A stretch of DNA of 64,000 bases from Heligmosomoides polygyrus polygyrus (Eukaryota > Nematoda > Chromadorea > Rhabditida > Heligmosomidae): the NCBI GenBank assembly GCA_947396885.1, contig OX377202.1:67924643-67988642 (forward strand). The letters are read 5' to 3'. Made by a program: the position numbers and the translations under genes. This document shows, piece by piece, positions 57,806 to 64,000 of the stretch (positions are counted from its first letter, which is position 1; the number at the start of each line of letters is the position of its first letter). The notes under the pieces are model-generated. The model did no database searches and was not told where the DNA came from. It saw nothing but the letters and a program-made list of their open reading frames with translations.

Positions 57806-58426
57806 TCGTAAGATTCAGCTACAGTCCAACGTTCCCACATGCACGATCGAAGTCGGGCAGCATTTGTTCCGCCTGACTAATGCTCGATCTAATGAGCACG
57901 TTGTCCACGCTTTCCCCACTCCTTTTTAGTGTCCTAATGGATGCCATTTCACGAGCCCTTCAGAAACCTACTCCTTGGACGCCGTTATATGCAGATGCCG
58001 TATTTTCGATAGAAATCAGCATGAGCCAATAAACGCGACACAAATTCTTACTGGGCAAGACATTTTCTTTCGAACGACATATAAAACCAAGCAAAAAAGT
58101 CCAACCACAGAACCGAGCTGTCGGGGAAAATTCGGACGGAAAAGTCGGACGTCCCAATTCGATGACCTAAAAATCATGAGCAAATAGGACCAACACGTAT
58201 TCTTGTAGCACAGAACATTGTATTCCAAATGCTGTCAAAAACTGCGCAAAAATTCCAAACCTAAGCGGAGAGAACAAGCGCGCAGATGGACACCTCCTCA
58301 CTTTCCACTTTAACGATCTAAAAATTGACAAAATGCAGGTGCTCTGATAGAGCAAATCATTCTCTTTCGAAAGCTGTATAGCGCTACGCACAAGAGACCG
58401 CAGGTGAAATCCGCAATGAATCGTTG
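57806..58426. other. unassigned stretch before a mariner terminus
   Basis: No gene seen. It may include degraded interior of the mariner-type element whose right end is at 58,427-58,458, but no matching left terminus was found. Confidence 0.35.
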
Positions 58427-58460
58427 AAAAAACGGCGGGAACTTACGGGACAACCTAATA
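58427..58460 (-). repeat. solo mariner terminal inverted repeat with TA
   Basis: On the minus strand TTAGGTTGTCCCGTAAGTTC then CCGCCGTTTTTT, a mariner-family terminus, next to TA (58,459-58,460). Repeat R58 copy 3 begins right beside it. Confidence 0.75.
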
Positions 58461-58466
58461 TGTACA

Positions 58467-58842
58467 ACCGAAATGAGTGCCTAGCCTAACAAGTGACTTC
58501 TTGTCATTCGTGCCTCACTGTAAGCTGTAGAATGACTAGTGGGTGATATCTGCCCAGTGTGGTTCATTCGTCCCTACTGGTCTTCAAACACAGGGCGATC
58601 AACAGCCCTTAGTGGTGGACCTAGGTGAGTTCGTCTCTCTCATTGGTCTCTTCGGGGTGGTTGTAGGGGTAGGTCGAAAATGCCAGAGTGATGGAGGCGC
58701 TTGGTGGGGTAGAGCGCAAATTTAAACCTTTACACCACGTTGAGGTCTCTGAAGACGACGGAACGTCGAAACGTCAGGCCCTGCTAAATAAAGGAGTCCA
58801 CCTAAAAACCTCGCGTGGCACAACACATTACTAGCATTCTAA
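58467..58842 (+). repeat. dispersed repeat R58, copy 3
   Basis: Inverted partner of 53,816-54,195, plus a partial homologue at 15.6 kb. Contains GGCGCTTGGTGGGGTAGAG and CGTCGAAACGTCAGGCC followed by AATAAA. Confidence 0.85.
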
Positions 58843-59349
58843 AGTGTTATTTCTACATTTCTGTGGCATCCGCATGTTAAGCGGACAGGATCTGAAGCTA
58901 AAAATTCACCAGCGTTCGATAACACTTGTTCTAACACTTGTTTATTACATTTTTTGCCCATCTGTTTGTGAAATGCTGTTCTTGCGTTGTTCTTCTGTTA
59001 AAATTATCAGCCATTTGTCTTCAACTTCATACTGCTTCTGCTTTTGTTCCTGTCGCTGATAATAAACTTATTATTATTCTCCAACAGTGTCTTCACAGGT
59101 GTAGACATTTGCTGATGCATGTGATGTTGCTAAGGCTTTAAATGTTAGTTTCTCGTTCTGTGGCCAGAAGGCCCCACCTTTGGCTTTCTTCAAACATGTT
59201 TGAGACTATTGCACTGGGAAGCGATGGGCAAAGTTCGGTAAAAAATCAGCTGCTTTTTTGAAAAACCTTATCAATGCTGGCCCCCGAGTTCAAGGTTATT
59301 GGCTATCCCATGTAAATATTTATTCTTGTATCAGAAAAATTACATTGGT

Positions 59350-60110
59350 CTTTTTTGCGATCAAAGCTCAAGTGCCAGGCGGAACTCGATATCTCACCTC
59401 CTGCTGACCGGCAGATGGTGTGGGATCGAGTCGCACCTGCCTCTAGATCTTTTAACGCACAAAACATCATTATAACAGCTCACAACCTCAGCACCACCCA
59501 CTTTAGGCTCATGGAAAATGACTTGGCCACATTTGGTCTATTGACTGGCAATTATCACCCGCTCTTTCTGCTGTCCGTAGTCTACAAGCCCTTCGTTCGA
59601 GTCATCCAGAATAGGGTCAGTCGAACGCTGGACGAAGGACAGCCATGCGAGCAAGCAGGATTTCGGTGAGGATTCAGCACGATTGACCACATACACACCA
59701 TTACGAAGCTCATCGAAGCATCGCGAGAGCATAGGTTGCCACAGCGCTTTACGCTCATTGACCTGAAGAAGGCAATTCAACTCTGTCGAAACTGAAGCGG
59801 TCATCGAAGCCCCGCTCACTCAGGCGTTCCATCTCAGTACTCGGAAACGTCGTGCGCGGTCTAGTATTGGAAGACATGAGAGTGCTCCTTCAGTTCTGAT
59901 GTACGTCTCAGTCTCTTGAACTCTACGAAAGCAGGGTAAAGACGCGACTAGCGACTAGCGACTAGCGGTGAGTAGCGAGGAATCCAGAGGGAGATGTTGG
60001 GAGTGGCGCGATTAACGCAAAGGAAAAAAGGCCTCCGGAGTTCTAAGCTTCGTCCACATTCGAAGATCAAAGACGCTTTCGCATGAATCAAGTCGTCGAT
60101 ATTTAGCTGG
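59350..60110 (+). mobile_element. RTE LINE fragment, plus strand, internally deleted
   Basis: 59,460-59,860 encodes RT motifs LLSVVYKPFVRVIQNRVSRT, LDEGQPCEQAGFR and, after a stop, TIDHIHTITKLIEASREH and LIDLKKA. At 60,025-60,100 a further piece matches the plus strand of 35,330 in reverse, i.e. the same element orientation, with the segment between missing. Confidence 0.75.
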
Positions 60111-61087
60111 TCCGCTTCGAAGTCTGCTTCGCAAACAGCCGTTCAACGAGAGTTGTAACCGACTGGATTTCACAGGACGCTGGTAGGACATCTCTGGAAG
60201 AGTTCTGAACGAAAAGTAAACGGCAAAAGTGTGTCGCGCAAGCAGAATGTCTTGCTCCGCTTCCTCTATCAAACATTTTTCACGGCACAGAAACCGTTTT
60301 TCTCCTCCTCCTGTTGAGGGTTTAATCCTGCTCAGTAACAACCTCCACTGTTCCTGCATTCCGTCACCATCCTACCGCATCAAGTTGGCCTGCAGCCATA
60401 GGGATCATTTGCGAAACCTCTCTTGACAGAGTCCTTCCGCCTTGTTCTTGGAGCTTTTCGGAACTGATTTTCTCTCCACAAACACTCTAGAGTACACAGC
60501 GAGGTGATCATCAGTGAGTTATTGCACTCCGAACACAACTGCGCGTCTAATTTTACCTGTGGAACATCCGGCATAGTTGGTGGAATGGTAACAGTTGCTT
60601 TCGACAAGTTAAGTTCACTTTTCAAGTTGTCACGCCCTCTTTATTGATTCTGTCGGGTCTATATGCGTTGTTCAACTCTACTGAAATTTTTATGTCAAAG
60701 GACAGAGCTTGAGCTGATGAACTCATGATCAGATAGAAATACGTCTCTTATTTGGAAATATGGAATTCTGAAGGAGTTACTAAAAAACACCGCCGTGCAG
60801 CTACAAAAAGCGCTGCTGTTGCTCTTCCGCGTCGCTCTTTCTTGCAGTACGGAGCGGTGTGTCCGGTATTGCACCAGAGGGAGGCTAGTGATGTTGCCGC
60901 CGTCCTCAGAATTTCTTCTTGTTTCTCTTTCAATCGAAGAATTCGAAGAGGGAAACGTTTGTCCATAACTCAACCCCCTTTGGCCCCTCCATAATAAAAC
61001 ACTTTTCCAGGAAGCTGACTAAATCTCCAATTTTTCCATCCATACTCAGTCTTCCTCTTTTTGTAAATGGCTTCGCTGTCAATAAAC
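60111..61087. other. stretch downstream of the unidentified gene's stop
   Basis: Probably 3' flank of the gene ending at 61,088. Minus-strand frames at 60,966-60,748 (WCNTGHTAPYCKKERRG) and 60,625-60,380 look protein-like but have no splice support or recognised family. Confidence 0.35.
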
Positions 61088-63860
61088 CTAATCATAATCC
61101 AGTAGGTCCAATGAACACCCCTCAAAGCTGTCACTTGTTGACCCCATACCCCAAAAGCAGTTACGCCTGAATGGTGTCCTGACAAGGAGAATATTAAAAA
61201 CCTTATTTATGAAGACATCAACCGGAAGTAAGAAGGAGCTCGACCTTCGAAGGAATGGTGCTTGCGCTGTGCAAAACAGCCATCATACTTACATGGTGCT
61301 GGGCTGATCGTCGTCCCAGAAGTCCAGCTGAAGGACTGATGCCACGAGGTCAGCTGCGGCGAAGCGCGTCGCCGGTTCGAGGGCGGTTGCTGACACTGAC
61401 GCCAGAACGCGATTCGGCGAGGTATCTGAAATCCACGCTCGAATGTACACTTGCTCGATTGAAACACACCGCACAGATCTGCCCGTCCTCAAATGCATCG
61501 TGATGAACCACTTTTTTGCGTTTTCAATATCCTTTAAAGCTGACGCCAATTATTGCTCTATAGGGTCTCTGCAATTCAGTAGGCAACTGTTGGGCCTAGG
61601 AAAGTCAGCATCAGGAAGAACGCTAACGATTCGGTGTAACGCAGTTTGAAGGAGCCACCCATAATTGGTTTTTCTCTCTTCTATGCCTCATCAATCCTTC
61701 CCTTGCAATCTCCTGAGCGCCCTCACACGACGAGTGAATGGGCTCTCGAGCAATTTCAGAGCAGCGAGTAGTGGTGCAAAACATCATTCAGCCCGCTCCC
61801 GCCCCTAAACTGTATTGCACGAACAGAGCTTCTACCCGCTGGCCTTCTGTTTCTCTAGTGCGCTAACTTTGTCAGAGTTCTTATCCCGGTAGTGTTTGAT
61901 TATTGGTTGGTCAGTTTAAAGCCCGTTTGCTGTTTTTTAAACAAGCGCTTGGTCATTCAAGTTATACCCGCGTGTCGGAGCGGCGTGTCGATGTCCGTTC
62001 CTCCACACGGTGCCACTGGCAACTGTTCGATTCTGCTAGTTAAGCAAGTTCGAATCAGGGGTGCACGCAGAGTCTGTGCGTTGAATTTTTTTAACGAAAT
62101 TTTTCAACGGAAAATGTTTTGGTGTCCACGGCAGCGGACGCGAACTCGCAAGCCCGGCGAGTATGAGAAGTATGCGGGAGTCCCTGATGCGAGGACGGCC
62201 TCGGCGGGCAACTGAGCTACTCCGAAAGCTCCGTAGCGTAAGCAGGACCCGTGTAGCAACGCTAAATGCGGGTATGTTGACGGGTCGCTTACGCGAGTTT
62301 TTAGAAGCACTGGAGCGTAGAAGAGTTGATTTCTGTGTAGTGTAGGAGATGAGGTGGTCCTGCTGCAAATCAAGGGACATAGGAGGAAGCTTTAAGGTCG
62401 TTCTATGTGAAAGTCTCAGGACCGCCAGCGGTGTTAGAATAATCGTCTCCGAGAACTTCCGAGACTCGATAGTAAGTGTGGAACGTTTTCATGATCGATT
62501 GATGAACATCGTTATCTCTATGGAGCACTCTACCACTTCTTCTCTGGGTATGCTCCGCAGACTAGCTACTACGGCCAATGCAAGGAAGAGTTTACGAGCC
62601 TGCTTGATGATAAGACAGCAGAGCTACCGTCGAAAGATGTCACCGTAGTTGCTGATGACCTTAGTGGGCAAGTAGGTGCTACGAAGAACGGGTACAGCTG
62701 CCATGGTGGATTCGGTTATGGGTAGCGTAACACTGATGGTGTCCTTGAGTATGCGGATTCGCATAATCTCACCATAGTGAGCACCGTGTTTCGTAAACGC
62801 GATTTCCACTTCTCGCTCTATGGTGGGTACTGTAAAAAGCAGACAGACCTCGTCCTTGGGAAAGATTATGACCGAAGTCTCGTCACAGACTTGAAGTTCG
62901 TGCCGTATGAGACGGGCACCCCATAGCATCGTCCGCTGATCTGCGCTTTAATAATCGCTCCTCCGAGGCTGAAGCAGGTCGACTGATGCGGTGCTGCAGC
63001 TATCACGTGGTGGCGAATGAAAGTGGAGGTAGCTGTGATTTCTCGCGTAGGTTACCGACAGTCACGACTGTCTGCAAAAGTGCAGCAGTGCAGTAGAATT
63101 GAACCCTCGATCTCCCTCGCATGAAGCAACGTCTCTATCCCCTGTGCTGCGATCCGCTTGCGGCAGACGCATCGCGGATACAAGACCGTCGAACTTGTAA
63201 GGCGCCCATTACATTGTAGCTACAACGACCCCGTACTCCTTGGGTTTTTTTTTCTTGGCGAAAAAATAAACACATTTTTATACTAATTGAGGGGTGGGAT
63301 TCTCCATATATGACTCGCTCTTCCCGTTCAGGCATACGCTTCAGACACTTCCTTTGTTAGTCCACGCGAGGTAAGCGGGGGCAAACGCTCCGCTGCGTCC
63401 CTGCTTCCTTTGAACGCCATCGAGCTTCCTGCGGGCAGTCACGTGAATAACGAGTGAATCGTGTTATGGCTGTTCAATGACGCTTTTGCCTTCGGAATAC
63501 TACGGGAGAATCTCCGTTTTGCATTTCTACACCAAGCACAGCGACGGAACGACTAAAGCCGGAAGGAGCTGCGGTAGGGAGGTAGCACTTTCTGGAGCCT
63601 GGGAAGCTCCTGCTTGCTGCCAGCAAACACCTTAAAGAAGAGAGCAATGGCTATGGAGTACAAGAGCCAGTCATACTCCGTTTCCTATGAAAGCGAGCCA
63701 CCCACATTTTCGCAATAACACTGTCCAAGTCGTAAGTTGTCTTACCAGATTAGATTCCAACCATGGACTTCGGGTCCGTTTGCTTATAAGTGACGCGAAG
63801 CTCTTCAACAGAGCCAGATCGCAGATTGAATGCCACTCATGAGCCTCCAAAATGCCTCTT
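61088..63860 (-). CDS. unidentified host gene, 3' part, at least five probable exons
   Basis: I do not recognise this protein. Probable minus-strand exons are 63860-63746 (ends GAATCTAATCTG then GTAAG), 63684 to about 63553 (downstream end uncertain; phase continues from the previous exon, YDWLLYSIAIALFFK), 61680-61588, 61539-61293 and 61178-61088 (TAG stop). The last three join in phase across a 50-bp intron and a 114-bp intron with GTAAGT and TTGTCAG borders. The C-terminal part contains NAKKWFITMHLRTGRSVRC, VYIRAW, LEPATRFAAADLVASV and LDFWDDDQPST, and ends in an acidic tail. It looks mostly helical, with no predicted membrane segment or catalytic motif that I can name. An RTE fragment lies in the gap between the second and third exons. 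Joining the two exon groups into one gene is an inference from strand and order; they could be two genes. Confidence 0.55.
62160..62960 (+). mobile_element. RTE LINE endonuclease fragment, plus strand, broken
   Basis: The reading RVATLNAGMLTGRLREFLEA, RRVDFCVV, then SRDIGGSFKVV, ENFRDSIVSVERFHDRLMNI and DLVLGKDYDRSLVTDLKFV follows the APE-type endonuclease of RTE LINEs, with several stops and frame changes. It lies between probable exons of the unidentified minus-strand gene. Confidence 0.8.
63060..63345 (-). repeat. tRNA-like dispersed repeat, family S2, copy 3
   Basis: Shares the body with ATTTTTATACTAATTGAGG and the tRNA-like part (CAGGGGATAGAGACGTTGCT, GAGGGTTCAATTCTACTG) with the copies at 50.3 and 51.6 kb. 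It lies in the gap between probable exons of the unidentified gene. Confidence 0.6.
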
Positions 63861-64000
63861 CTGCACCAGATCGCCCTTATGCTACTTCTTCGTCCATGCT
63901 AACTTTTCTTTTACCACATAGAAGCTTCGGTATAACCTAAGGAGACAGTAACCTATGAAGCAAGATGTATAACAATCTAGCTCTGCCTAACCAGGGTGTT

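Noticed and set aside
60380..60966. Zinc-knuckle-like frame (WCNTGHTAPYC)
   Set aside because: Spacing does not match a CCHC knuckle, and there is no neighbouring gag or splice support.

Overview
The window reads as nematode nuclear DNA, most likely from a strongylid or hookworm-like worm. The reasons are small host exons with TTTCAG-type acceptors, an RTE-type and several CR1-like LINEs, a mariner remnant, tRNA-derived repeats, and a BEL/Pao retroelement with a phlebovirus-like envelope gene, a combination known from nematodes. No intact tRNA, rRNA or CRISPR array was seen.

Three host genes were rebuilt by matching splice sites and reading phase, all on the minus strand. (1) 1,423-10,033: a mitochondrial carrier of the SLC25A33/36 (pyrimidine nucleotide carrier) type, nine exons from the start codon, with its third repeat missing and presumably beyond the left edge. 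(2) 46,080-53,767: a TMCO4/DUF726 homologue, thirteen exons ending at the stop codon, complete except for its N-terminus. (3) 61,088-63,860: five probable exons of a gene I do not recognise, running off the right side.

Between 20.9 and 44.8 kb lies a stack of nested insertions. The outermost layer is one CR1-like LINE (minus), now in three pieces (44,810-41,229; 35,044-34,540; 21,589-20,935). It is split by an RTE LINE (35,045-41,228, minus), which itself holds a 3.3-kb foldback element with TA flanks (37,521-40,801). It is split again by a 12.9-kb BEL/Pao element (21,590-34,534, plus) with two LTRs, an AGCCC target duplication and a tRNA-Gly-type primer-binding site directly after the 5' LTR. 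The BEL element has a MITE in its gag, a pol with most of RT/RNase H/integrase deleted, a phlebovirus-type envelope gene broken by a second CR1-like LINE (27.5-30.2 kb), and an apparently spliced gag-like third gene broken by a 945-bp TIR element that carries a 113-bp minisatellite.

The rest is introns and intergenic repeats: a degraded CR1-like LINE (12.6-16.8 kb), a foldback with coding-looking arms (17.0-18.35 kb), A-rich tandem arrays (18.4-20.4 kb), MITEs, two tRNA-like SINE families, an internally deleted mariner, short-period satellites, a Penelope-like RT fragment and several RTE fragments (57-63 kb). The most novel candidate is the envelope-bearing, pol-deleted BEL element with its downstream spliced gag-like gene.
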